From the NCBI RefSeq assembly GCF_000373485.1, contig NZ_KB891586.1:405356-469355 (forward strand): a stretch of DNA of 64,000 bases, written 5' to 3'. Each line of letters opens with the position of its first letter. Position 1 is the stretch's first letter. Source of the stretch: Dasania marina DSM 21967 (GTDB lineage: Bacteria > Pseudomonadota > Gammaproteobacteria > Pseudomonadales > Dasaniaceae). The translations under genes and the position numbers were made by a program. Shown piece after piece: positions 9,108-17,194 of the stretch. The notes beneath the pieces were generated by a model. It had not been told where the DNA came from, did no database searches, and worked only from the letters and a program-made list of their open reading frames with translations.

Positions 9108-9173
9108 ACAAATTCCATAAAGTAGAGTTTTGTGGCCATAACTATCTATGACCACGACAAAAATTTAAACTTA

Positions 9174-12100
9174 CTATTTTTTGATTGGCAAAATATCTTT
9201 ATGCAGAAACCGATAAAGCACCGGTAATACAAACAAGGTAAGCAAGGTTGACGATATAATTCCGCCAATAACAACGGTTGCTAAAGGCCGCTGCACTTCC
9301 GAGCCAATACCTGTGTTTAGGGCCATTGGTACAAAGCCAAGTGATGCTACAAGTGCGGTGGTTATTACTGGACGTAGTCGTGTTAACGCGCCCTCAACAA
9401 TCGCCTTTTCAACCGTAAGCCCCTCGCGTATGAGTTCACGAATAAACGACACCATGACCAAGCCGTTGAGGATGGCAATACCCGACAGAGCAATAAAGCC
9501 GACTGCGGCCGATATAGAGAATGGAATGTCACGTAGCACGAGAAATAAAACGCCACCTGTGAGAGCCAAAGGCACACCGGTAAAAATGATCATGGCATCT
9601 TTAAATGACCCCAAAGCAAGAAACAACAAGCCAATTATCATGATCAAAGTAATAGGAACCACAACCGTTAAGCGCTTCGATGCAGACTGAAGCTTTTGAT
9701 AAGTACCGCCATATTCCACCCAATAGCCCGGTGGGACTTCAACAGATGTATTGATGGCCGATTGTATATCAGCAACAAACGAACCTAAGTCACGCCCTCG
9801 TACATTGGCCGTAACAACAACACGGCGCTTACCATTTTCGCGATTAACCTGATTAAACCCTTCAACTAGCTCTAATGTAGCAAGCTCCTGTAAAGGTACG
9901 GCATCCGCATGAGGTAATTGAATGGGTAAATACTGTAAACGATCCATATCTGTACGGCGCTCTTCATTTAGGCGCACGACAATATTACTTCGCCTATCAC
10001 CTTCATAAAACTGACCAGCGACTTCACCACCCAAGGCGACCGCCAGCTGATCCTGCAAATCATTAATTGATAAACCGTATTGCGCCAGAACTTCTAGCTT
10101 GGGTTGCATGGTCATAATGGGCAATCCAGTGATTTTTTCCATCTGGACATCGGCAATACCTTCGACGTTAGCAATAACGCTTTCTATTTCACTACCCAGC
10201 GCTTGTAACTGATCAAAATTATCACCAAATATTTTTATTGCCAGCTCTGCCCGCACACCAGACAATAATTCATTAAAACGCATTTGAATCGGCTGAAGGA
10301 ATTCGTAACGATTCCCAGGTATAGATTCAACCAAGGTAGCTAAATCATCGACCACCTGCATTTTAGTTTTACTTGGGTCTGGCCACTCATTACGCGGTTT
10401 CAAAATAATAAAGTTATCGGCAACGCTAGGAGGAACCGCATCGGTTGCCACGTCGGCAGTGCCTATTTTGGCAAAGACGCGTTCAACTTCGGGTAACTGA
10501 CTAATTCTTTCTTCTAAAGTTTTCTGCAACTCGATTGCCTGTCCCAATGACGTACCGGGAATACGCAAAGCATGCATAGCGATATCGCCTTCATCCAAAT
10601 TTGGTGCAAATTCACTGCCTAATCTAGTGGCAAGAAAAAGCGAACCCGCAACCAGGACTATTGCAAAGCCAATCACCAGCCAACGCGCCTTAAGCGCAAG
10701 TGTCAAAAGCGGCTCATACATTGATCGACTTACTCGAATAATCGCACTATCTTTTTCTTCAATCGGCTTGCGAAACAGTAAAGCAATACATGCTGGAACA
10801 AAGGTAATAGATAGTACGATGGCACTAGTCAATGCAATAACCACTGTCAACGCCATAGGATGAAACATTTTTCCTTCAACACCGGTTAAAGCAAAAATGG
10901 GTAAATATACAACAGTGATAATAAATACGCCGAACAGGGCTGGTCGAATAACTTCCCGCGTAGCATTAAAGACGATATCAAAGCGCTCTCGAATAGCCAG
11001 CTCCTTTTTGGATGCCGATGCATGACTGAGTTTGCGCAAACAATTTTCAACAATAATAATCGCACCATCGACGAGTAAACCAAAATCTAAAGCACCTAAG
11101 CTCATTAAGTTAGCACTTACACCCGCATGCACCATTCCAGTAATCGTCATTAGCATTGCAACAGGAATAACCGCCGCCGTAAGTATTGCTGCACGCACAT
11201 TACCTAATAGGAAAAACAAAACAACGATGACGAGTAACGCGCCTTCAAATAAATTGGCTTGAACGGTTTTAAGTGTTTTATCGACTAGACCAGTACGATC
11301 GTAAACAGCGGTTGCTGTTACACCTTGAGGAAGCCCCAGCTTTATCTCTTCTAGTTTTTCAGCAACGGCCTTTGCCACGGTACGGCTATTTTCACCCACC
11401 AACATAAATACCGTACTCATGACAACCTCACGGCCATTTTGTGTCGCAGCACCGGTTCGCAGCTCTTTACCTTCCTCGATACTAGCCACATCTTTTATTC
11501 GAATAGGAATGCCGTTATCACTGCGTATCAGTATGTCACCTAGCTCTTCAACGTTTTCACGTTGACCAGGTACCCGCAGTAACCATTGCGACCCATTATG
11601 CTCGACAAATCCCACACCCCGATTTTGGTTGTTATTTTGAATTGCTCGAATAACATCTGCTTGCGTGACTTGCAATGCGAGAAGTTTTTCGGGCTCAATA
11701 GCAACTAGAATCTCTCGCTTGTAGCCACCAATCGGATTGACTTCAACCACCCCGGGTACGCGTAACAACTGCGGCCGAATAATCCAATCGTGAACAGAGC
11801 GCAAATCTGTAGGTGTAATCAACGAACCATCGGGGTTTAGCGCACTGGGGTCAGCGTCTACAGTAAACATGAAAATCTCGCCCAAACCAGTGGCAATTGG
11901 GCCTAGCTCTGGTTCAAGTAGACGAGGCAGGTTGGATTTAGCACCCGACAAACGCTCACCGACCAACTGACGAGCAAAATAAATATCAGTATCGTCACTA
12001 AAGATCACAGTAACTTGCGATAAGCCATAGCGAGAAACTGAGCGGGTATACTGTAAATTCGGTAGTCCGGCCATGGCTGTTTCAATAGGAAAAGTCACAC

Positions 12101-12290
12101 GCTGCTCAACTTCAAGCGGGGTATAACCTGCGGCCTCAGTATTAATCATGACCTGGACATTGGTAATATCAGGAACAGCATCAATCGGCAATTTGGTAAA
12201 GTTCCACAAACCGAGCCCGCTTAATGCGAGCACGGCGACCATGATCAAGGCGCGCCGCTGAATTGAAAACCGGATAATATATTCGAGCAT
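9174..12290 (-). CDS. czcA: heavy-metal RND efflux pump, CzcA family
   Basis: A 1038-residue inner-membrane RND transporter of the heavy-metal (HME) class. Twelve membrane segments are arranged 1+5 / 1+5 with two large periplasmic loops. The fourth membrane helix carries LGALDFGLLVDGAIIIVEN; the D-F-G...D-G-A pattern is that of the divalent-cation pumps (CzcA, CnrA, NccA: Zn, Co, Cd, Ni) and differs from the copper/silver CusA pattern. It starts MLEYIIRFSIQRRALIM, as usual for the family, and has full length. It would form a tripartite pump with the adaptor and outer-membrane channel encoded just upstream (27-bp gap to czcB). Specificity between Zn, Co, Cd and Ni cannot be read from the sequence; the HupE neighbour hints at Ni/Co. 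Confidence 0.93.
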   Translation of the reverse strand: MLEYIIRFSIQRRALIMVAVLALSGLGLWNFTKLPIDAVPDITNVQVMINTEAAGYTPLEVEQRVTFPIETAMAGLPNLQYTRSVSRYGLSQVTVIFSDDTDIYFARQLVGERLSGAKSNLPRLLEPELGPIATGLGEIFMFTVDADPSALNPDGSLITPTDLRSVHDWIIRPQLLRVPGVVEVNPIGGYKREILVAIEPEKLLALQVTQADVIRAIQNNNQNRGVGFVEHNGSQWLLRVPGQRENVEELGDILIRSDNGIPIRIKDVASIEEGKELRTGAATQNGREVVMSTVFMLVGENSRTVAKAVAEKLEEIKLGLPQGVTATAVYDRTGLVDKTLKTVQANLFEGALLVIVVLFFLLGNVRAAILTAAVIPVAMLMTITGMVHAGVSANLMSLGALDFGLLVDGAIIIVENCLRKLSHASASKKELAIRERFDIVFNATREVIRPALFGVFIITVVYLPIFALTGVEGKMFHPMALTVVIALTSAIVLSITFVPACIALLFRKPIEEKDSAIIRVSRSMYEPLLTLALKARWLVIGFAIVLVAGSLFLATRLGSEFAPNLDEGDIAMHALRIPGTSLGQAIELQKTLEERISQLPEVERVFAKIGTADVATDAVPPSVADNFIILKPRNEWPDPSKTKMQVVDDLATLVESIPGNRYEFLQPIQMRFNELLSGVRAELAIKIFGDNFDQLQALGSEIESVIANVEGIADVQMEKITGLPIMTMQPKLEVLAQYGLSINDLQDQLAVALGGEVAGQFYEGDRRSNIVVRLNEERRTDMDRLQYLPIQLPHADAVPLQELATLELVEGFNQVNRENGKRRVVVTANVRGRDLGSFVADIQSAINTSVEVPPGYWVEYGGTYQKLQSASKRLTVVVPITLIMIIGLLFLALGSFKDAMIIFTGVPLALTGGVLFLVLRDIPFSISAAVGFIALSGIAILNGLVMVSFIRELIREGLTVEKAIVEGALTRLRPVITTALVASLGFVPMALNTGIGSEVQRPLATVVIGGIISSTLLTLFVLPVLYRFLHKDILPIKK

Positions 12291-12316
12291 GGAATTTCCC
12301 TTACTGGTTCTAGTTG

Positions 12317-13561
12317 TTAGTGATCGTGTGAGGCACCGGACTTTTCAATATCTGCCTTAATAATAAAACTGTTCTCCGTCACATATTCTGAGCCTACGTC
12401 TAACCCCCCTAACACCTCAATCCACTCTCCGGCTTTACGCCCTAACTCCAACATACGCACTTCATACTGCTCACCCACTTTGGCATACACCACGGTGAAA
12501 TCTCGAAAGGATTGCAAGCCGATACGCTTAACGGCCAAAGGAACCAAGTAGCGATCCACTTCGATCTCGCCTGTGACATACTGGCCAGGAATATAAAGAC
12601 CTGACGCGTTATCTATTGCTACACGTACTATTGTGGATTGATTACGCTGAAGTTGGCTATCCAGAAAGATCACTGTGCTTATTAGGCTGTCCTTCACTTC
12701 ACCCACATTAATAGTGGCTGGGGCGCCAAGACTCACCCGCGCACGGTCTGTCGGAAATACCGCTAATTCTGCGGTTAATTTCTGCAAATTGGTGATGGAC
12801 AATAGAACACGGCCATCTGTTTGCTCACCGTCATTAGCAAATTTAGCTGAGATAACGCCATCACTAGGTGAAGTAATCGCATAGGACGTTAAACTCTCGT
12901 TACTTTCAATCCTGGCTAGTACATCACCTGACTTTACCGTTTGCCCTAAGTTCACTGGCATTGATTTAATTTGTCCATCAAAGCGTGCGGTAATATGACG
13001 CTGACCATCCTGCGCTGGCACTATGCGACCAAATACCTCAATGGTTTCAGAAAGAGTGGCCTCTCCAGCAATTTCTGTTTGTATATTCATCGCCTCAGCA
13101 ACTTTTGGCTCAATATTTGTGCGTCCTTCAAAGTTGTCGTATTGCCATTGATAGCTTTTATTTTGATAGTTCGCATTAATTGTCACCGCGAACGAATGAG
13201 GTTCATAAATTTCCATGTCGCCTCTTAAAAAGTCACTCTGTGGTTTAAAGTTTATGGTATCAACCACGCCACCTAAACGGGTCAGCTTTACCGTCAAGGA
13301 AACCGCCTCGGGGGCGACAGGCTTATCTTGGTTAGTCACCCAAACACGAAATTCTGGTGGCACACCTGTTTCAAAAATCGATAGCTCGATCACAAATCCA
13401 TCTTGTTTTAACAGACGCCCTCGATTAGGACCTTTCTCAGGCTCAGTTTCCACTATAGAGTCATCAACGGCAGCTACCGATACAGAGGTAGTAACAAATG
13501 TCAGCACGACCCCAAAAAACATGAACCCGAACGCCACAGGATGTAATAGTAATTTTTTCAT
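12317..13561 (-). CDS. czcB: periplasmic adaptor subunit, CzcB family
   Basis: A 414-residue membrane-fusion protein. An N-terminal hydrophobic signal or anchor (residues 8-32) is followed by a CzcB-type N-domain beginning EKGPNRGRLLKQDGFVIEL. A barrel-sandwich hybrid domain (GRIVPAQDGQRHITARFDG and VKSGDVLARIESNE) and the beta-barrel and membrane-proximal domains complete it. The short alpha-hairpin is reduced, as in other CzcB/CusB proteins. The protein ends KSGASHDH, a small metal-binding-like tail. It links CzcA to the TolC-like channel. Genes are ordered C-B-A on the minus strand, the classical czc order, 52 bp after czcC and 27 bp before czcA. Confidence 0.92.
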   Translation of the reverse strand: MKKLLLHPVAFGFMFFGVVLTFVTTSVSVAAVDDSIVETEPEKGPNRGRLLKQDGFVIELSIFETGVPPEFRVWVTNQDKPVAPEAVSLTVKLTRLGGVVDTINFKPQSDFLRGDMEIYEPHSFAVTINANYQNKSYQWQYDNFEGRTNIEPKVAEAMNIQTEIAGEATLSETIEVFGRIVPAQDGQRHITARFDGQIKSMPVNLGQTVKSGDVLARIESNESLTSYAITSPSDGVISAKFANDGEQTDGRVLLSITNLQKLTAELAVFPTDRARVSLGAPATINVGEVKDSLISTVIFLDSQLQRNQSTIVRVAIDNASGLYIPGQYVTGEIEVDRYLVPLAVKRIGLQSFRDFTVVYAKVGEQYEVRMLELGRKAGEWIEVLGGLDVGSEYVTENSFIIKADIEKSGASHDH

Positions 13562-13613
13562 TTCTTTCCTCGATCCATTAAATATTTTAATGATTTACGC
13601 GTAATTAATCTGG

Positions 13614-14942
13614 TTAGAGTGCGGTGCTATAACGCAGAAGCGCCAATCCCGTTAAACGTTCTAACTCGACGGTGTTGTTAAGTGCCATCAAACGCGCATC
13701 GATAAGTGCAAGTTGTGCGTCGAGAAGCTCTTGTTGAACCATTGACCACTCTTGATAGCTGTATTTACCTAATTGATAGGCTTTATGCGTTTCTTCTAAA
13801 GCACGCGCCAAGCGCGGGATAATTTTATTTTCAAGTGAATCGTTAATGTGATGGCCGTGCTTTAACTCCTCATAGAGCACAAAAACTTGTGTGAGTAGCT
13901 GAATTTCAGTTGCGTTAGCATCGGCCAGATAACGGCCCTTATCAGCAGTTAAAGCAGAAATTCTCCCTTGGTTACGGTTCGATTTACCCAGCGGCAATGA
14001 CACGCCAAACGTCAAACCATAATCTTCTGTTCTTTCATAACGGCTAATCCCTGCATTAAAGCGTAATCTATTTTTTGATTCTTCTTTTGCAAGGGTTATT
14101 TCACTCTCTATGAGCCGCTCTTGAGTTAAGAAATAACGTATTCTAGGGTTAGTTTTAATGGCTTCGTTGAGGTCAGAAAATTCGATTGGCAACCTGGATA
14201 TATTTAAAGACCCCGATACAGAAGTAAAATCTATATATGCACCTCCCCACATAGACGCTAGTATTTTTTTAGCGGATTTCAATTCATGGGTAATATCTTC
14301 AATATTCAGGTTTCGGCGCTCAACACTAACCTCTGCTCGAAGTTGATCTGCCACTAAAGCACTACCAGCACTAACACGCTTAGAAATACCCATAAGAGCC
14401 TTTTCCATATTCTGCTGTGCTTTTATCGCAATAGCTAAACGATCTTGAAGTGCTATAACAGTTAAAAATTGGTGCGCTGTTTTCGCTGCAATATCATAAC
14501 GCTTTATGTCACGCTCAATATCAACAAGCGTTTTTTTCGCTTGGAATTTACCGACTCTTCGATTTGATAACTCACCATCTAAAATCCAACTAATGCTTAA
14601 TGTAGCCTTGGAATTATCAAGCTTTGAGTATTCGTCTGATCCAAAAGCATCTTCTACCACCAAGGATAATTCCGGTTTTTGACCAACCGCTGCATAGCTA
14701 ACATCACCCTCAGCACTTTTTATACGATAGGCAAAGCTGGCCAACTCTGGATGTTTATTTAAGCTTCTGGCAATCGCCTCCTGCATTGAAAGCTCTATTT
14801 CTAGCTGACCCGCAGCGTATACAGGAAATGATGCAACTAGACAAAAAGACAATGATCGTAACGCATGCAAAGCTGATTGACGCACAAAAAACCGACTACC
14901 AATCGGTTTTTTGTGCGTGCGCTTATGGCCCAAAAAAAGCAT
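13614..14942 (-). CDS. czcC: TolC-family outer-membrane channel, CzcC-like
   Basis: A 442-residue outer-membrane efflux protein with the two repeated alpha-helical halves of the TolC family (SMQEAIARSLNKHPELASFAYRIKSAEGD; later QVFVLYEELKHGHHINDSLENKIIPRLARALEETHKAYQLGKYSYQEW). The signal peptide lies at residues 25-44 (LHALRSLSFCLVASFPVYA), preceded by an unusually long basic leader. Codons 9-21 of that leader are encoded by a perfect 15-bp inverted repeat. ATG 14942 is preceded by AAGGA, so the leader does seem to be translated; a TTG at 14870 after the palindrome is the alternative start. It lies 9 bp after the M56 protease gene in the same operon. Confidence 0.88.
   Translation of the reverse strand: MLFLGHKRTHKKPIGSRFFVRQSALHALRSLSFCLVASFPVYAAGQLEIELSMQEAIARSLNKHPELASFAYRIKSAEGDVSYAAVGQKPELSLVVEDAFGSDEYSKLDNSKATLSISWILDGELSNRRVGKFQAKKTLVDIERDIKRYDIAAKTAHQFLTVIALQDRLAIAIKAQQNMEKALMGISKRVSAGSALVADQLRAEVSVERRNLNIEDITHELKSAKKILASMWGGAYIDFTSVSGSLNISRLPIEFSDLNEAIKTNPRIRYFLTQERLIESEITLAKEESKNRLRFNAGISRYERTEDYGLTFGVSLPLGKSNRNQGRISALTADKGRYLADANATEIQLLTQVFVLYEELKHGHHINDSLENKIIPRLARALEETHKAYQLGKYSYQEWSMVQQELLDAQLALIDARLMALNNTVELERLTGLALLRYSTAL
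14881..14917. promoter_or_regulatory. perfect palindrome in czcC 5' end, candidate operator
   Basis: Arms CGCACAAAAAACCGA (14881-14895) and TCGGTTTTTTGTGCG (14903-14917) are perfect inverted repeats around the spacer CTACCAA. A sister palindrome lies upstream of blaI at 16351-16391. The core is shared, the outer bases differ, yet both remain perfectly symmetric, which argues for function. It could be an operator for the BlaI-type repressor or, because AAAAAACCGA..TCGGTTTTTT resembles a short stem with flanking A/T runs, an intra-operon attenuator. Confidence 0.75.
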
Positions 14943-14951
14943 TATATTTCC

Positions 14952-15923
14952 TTAATGGCTAAATAGATGTTCGAAAGAGTGATGAATGAAATCAACAGAG
15001 AATGTGCTAATAGATGCAATAGTTAAAGCCGAAATTAACACAAATAAATAAGGAAATGAATTACCCTTATTATCATTTAATAAATATCTAATTCTTAATT
15101 CAAAAGGGTGTCTAGTAAAAGCACAGCCAGCTGTTGGCTCTTGTTGTCGGGCGTTGATAAACGATTGCAAACGAGTAACTTTTATTATTGTTTTCGAAAT
15201 CAGTGTTACATCGCTTATGAGTGCTAATACAGCATTGTCGGCGGTTTGCTCAAGCGCTAACGAATAAGATTCATTTAACCTATATCCCAACTGATTAGGG
15301 TAAAACGTTGAGAAAATAGAAAAAGTGTATTTTTTAAGCGGGTGTGAATACTTTGCATGTGCAAGCTCATGCTGCTGCACAACACAACTCTCCTCATTGC
15401 TTAGCTGGTCATGAAGTCCTTGGGTAATATAAGCTTGTGGCTTTAATAGTCCCGACGTAAACGCACTAACATTCTTTGAATCTATAATCATGCATCCATT
15501 GGGCATTGCCTCTGGCTTAGAAAATTCATTGAGCAGATTAAAATTCGATATTACTTTTAACGCTTTTACAGATTTCATTAACAGTAACAATAAAACCAAT
15601 GTACTAAACAAGAGCAAAGAGACGCCATGCCAGCTAAGTACCGAAAACGTATATATGTGATGCCAGTGCAAAGGTGATGTTAACCATGCGCTTTGCCATT
15701 TAAATAGCTCTGGAAATACGAGAACCACCACAGAAAGAAAACTCACTACCCATGGCAAAGTAACTATGCACCAAAGTAAACGTGATCGACTTTTGGCGTT
15801 AAACTGTGACAATAAACGATTTAACTGAACAATGAGTAGTGATACCACAAGTAAGGTAAAACTAAAGCTCAAAATAGCAATAGTGAGAACATTAAGTACT
15901 AGCCCAAAATCACCGAATATCAT
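14952..15923 (-). CDS. M56 family (BlaR1/MecR1-like) membrane metalloprotease
   Basis: A 323-residue membrane protein with about four hydrophobic segments and a zincin domain. HELAH at residues 185-189 gives the two zinc histidines and catalytic glutamate; E225 in LALEQTAD is the probable third ligand. The preceding SAFTSGLLKPQAYITQGL is the M56 family block. It lacks the penicillin-binding sensor domain of BlaR1, ending shortly after a last membrane helix. The start codon overlaps the blaI stop by 4 bp (ATGA), the classical sensor-protease/repressor pairing. By analogy it would inactivate the BlaI-type repressor on a signal; here the downstream genes are metal efflux, so a metal signal is inferred. 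Confidence 0.88.
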   Translation of the reverse strand: MIFGDFGLVLNVLTIAILSFSFTLLVVSLLIVQLNRLLSQFNAKSRSRLLWCIVTLPWVVSFLSVVVLVFPELFKWQSAWLTSPLHWHHIYTFSVLSWHGVSLLLFSTLVLLLLLMKSVKALKVISNFNLLNEFSKPEAMPNGCMIIDSKNVSAFTSGLLKPQAYITQGLHDQLSNEESCVVQQHELAHAKYSHPLKKYTFSIFSTFYPNQLGYRLNESYSLALEQTADNAVLALISDVTLISKTIIKVTRLQSFINARQQEPTAGCAFTRHPFELRIRYLLNDNKGNSFPYLFVLISALTIASISTFSVDFIHHSFEHLFSH

Positions 15924-16309
15924 TCTTTCGAATCCAGACTGACTTTTAAACGCCGCTCGTCTATCAGTCGTTCCAGCTCATCTAATTGCCTTTCATTCAT
16001 ACCACTCGATAACGAAGTAAATGCAGCTAGCAACGTGTTCTCACCACTTGAGCCAAAATCACTGGAAATCTCATTAACTAGCTGGCCTATGAATGCGTCT
16101 CGATCACTAACGGCCTGATACTGAAAAGCGTGCCCATGCTTTTCACGTAGCAGCACCCCTTTTTTAAACAGGCGATCCAAGGTGCTTTGAATGGTGTTTA
16201 GTGAACCACCACGGCGCTTCTCAAAGTAGGAAAAGACCTGCTTTGCATCAGCTGACCCCGTTTCCCATAGGTATTGAAGGACTAATTTTTCGAGCTCACC
16301 GAGGTGCAT
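15920..16309 (-). CDS. blaI: BlaI/MecI/CopY family repressor
   Basis: A 129-residue winged-helix repressor. The N-terminal half reads LGELEKLVLQYLWETGSADAKQVFSYFEKRRGGSLNTIQSTLDRLFKKGVLLREKHGHAFQY when taken in pieces, which is the BlaI/CopY DNA-binding fold. The C-terminal part (residues 75-129) would be the dimer domain and the cleavage region. It is first in the eight-gene metal operon and overlaps the M56 protease gene. A 17-bp perfect palindrome 42-82 bp upstream is the natural candidate for its own operator. A metal-responsive rather than beta-lactam-responsive role is inferred from the neighbours only. Confidence 0.9.
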   Translation of the reverse strand: MHLGELEKLVLQYLWETGSADAKQVFSYFEKRRGGSLNTIQSTLDRLFKKGVLLREKHGHAFQYQAVSDRDAFIGQLVNEISSDFGSSGENTLLAAFTSLSSGMNERQLDELERLIDERRLKVSLDSKE

Positions 16310-16350
16310 ATCTTAGATAACCATAGCCGTAAATAAGGTAGAGGAAGATA

Positions 16351-16391
16351 GCATACACAAAAACCGACTGGCAATCGGTTTTTGTGTATGC
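16351..16391. promoter_or_regulatory. perfect palindrome upstream of blaI, candidate operator
   Basis: Arms GCATACACAAAAACCGA (16351-16367) and TCGGTTTTTGTGTATGC (16375-16391) are perfect 17-bp inverted repeats with spacer CTGGCAA. On the minus strand a TTGCCA inside it and a TATCTT 18 bp later could be -35 and -10 boxes, so a bound repressor would cover the promoter. It may also act as a terminator-like hairpin; the sister copy at 14881-14917 favours a specific protein site. Confidence 0.8.
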
Positions 16392-16477
16392 TTTTAATTC
16401 TTGTGAGATTACAGCAGAGCGAATCACCCCTTACACAGCTATAAGAATCTGAAAGAATGACAAAAAGACCTATAAGC

Positions 16478-17194
16478 TTAGGGGTTACCCATAGCTTTAG
16501 ATAGATGGAGCTTAAACAGATAAGACATCAAGAAGGAGATATACCAGCAAATCGTCAGCGTCCATATATCATGGGATAAAAAATGAGCACCCCGTAATTG
16601 CTGCGCCACGCCAAAGATTAGCCCTAAAAGCATCACCGCTACTAAGCTAACGTTACGCCAACGGGGCAAGTAACAACGACAAAAGAAATACAGCGCCAGC
16701 CACGCATAAGCACCACTGGCATGGCCAGAGGGAAAGCAGCGGCCACCCTGCGCGGATAACATAGCCTCAAGCCAAGATTGATAGGGTAACTCACCACCAA
16801 ACTGGCTATAGTTCCAGGGGCAAGACACGGCCGTCAGCTGCTTTAAGACACTCACTATAATTAACGAAAGGGATACCGAGGCTAGTAAATAAAACAAACC
16901 TCTTTGGTATTTTTTTAAACGCATTACTACAAAGCTGCTACACAATAATCCTATTAACACTAAATACAGCGTTAAGACTAAAGCCCTGCCCCCTTGATGG
17001 ATAACGTCTTGCAACAGCCAACTACCTTGATAACGCCACTCATAACCTTGATACGCATATAACTTAGCAGCCAACAGCCTATCGACATCCAACCCTAATA
17101 AAACAGCATTGACTGCTATGAAGGTTACCGCAGGTAATAGCCAAACGGCTAAAGGATGTCTTAACGTGCGCGTCAGCAGTGTCATGGTTAGCAT
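16478..17194 (-). CDS. PAP2-family phosphatase, probably lipid-acting
   Basis: A 238-residue membrane protein with six hydrophobic segments and the PAP2 phosphatase motifs: K...P in LKQLTAVSCPW, FPSGHASGAYAW, and RGAHFLSHDIWT. The last resembles LpxE-type lipid A phosphatases and related undecaprenyl-pyrophosphate phosphatases. Its ATG shares one base with the stop codon of the eptA-like gene (TAATG), so the two are coupled. In other bacteria the removal of a lipid A phosphate and the addition of phosphoethanolamine are linked steps, which fits this pairing. Substrate not proven by sequence. Confidence 0.85.
   Translation of the reverse strand: MLTMTLLTRTLRHPLAVWLLPAVTFIAVNAVLLGLDVDRLLAAKLYAYQGYEWRYQGSWLLQDVIHQGGRALVLTLYLVLIGLLCSSFVVMRLKKYQRGLFYLLASVSLSLIIVSVLKQLTAVSCPWNYSQFGGELPYQSWLEAMLSAQGGRCFPSGHASGAYAWLALYFFCRCYLPRWRNVSLVAVMLLGLIFGVAQQLRGAHFLSHDIWTLTICWYISFLMSYLFKLHLSKAMGNP

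Noticed and set aside
9174-12290. Copper/silver CusA pump
   Set aside because: The DFG...VDGA motif in the fourth helix fits divalent-cation pumps of the CzcA/CnrA class, not the CusA pattern.
15920-16309. Beta-lactam resistance locus
   Set aside because: No beta-lactamase or penicillin-binding gene adjacent, and the M56 partner lacks the penicillin sensor domain.
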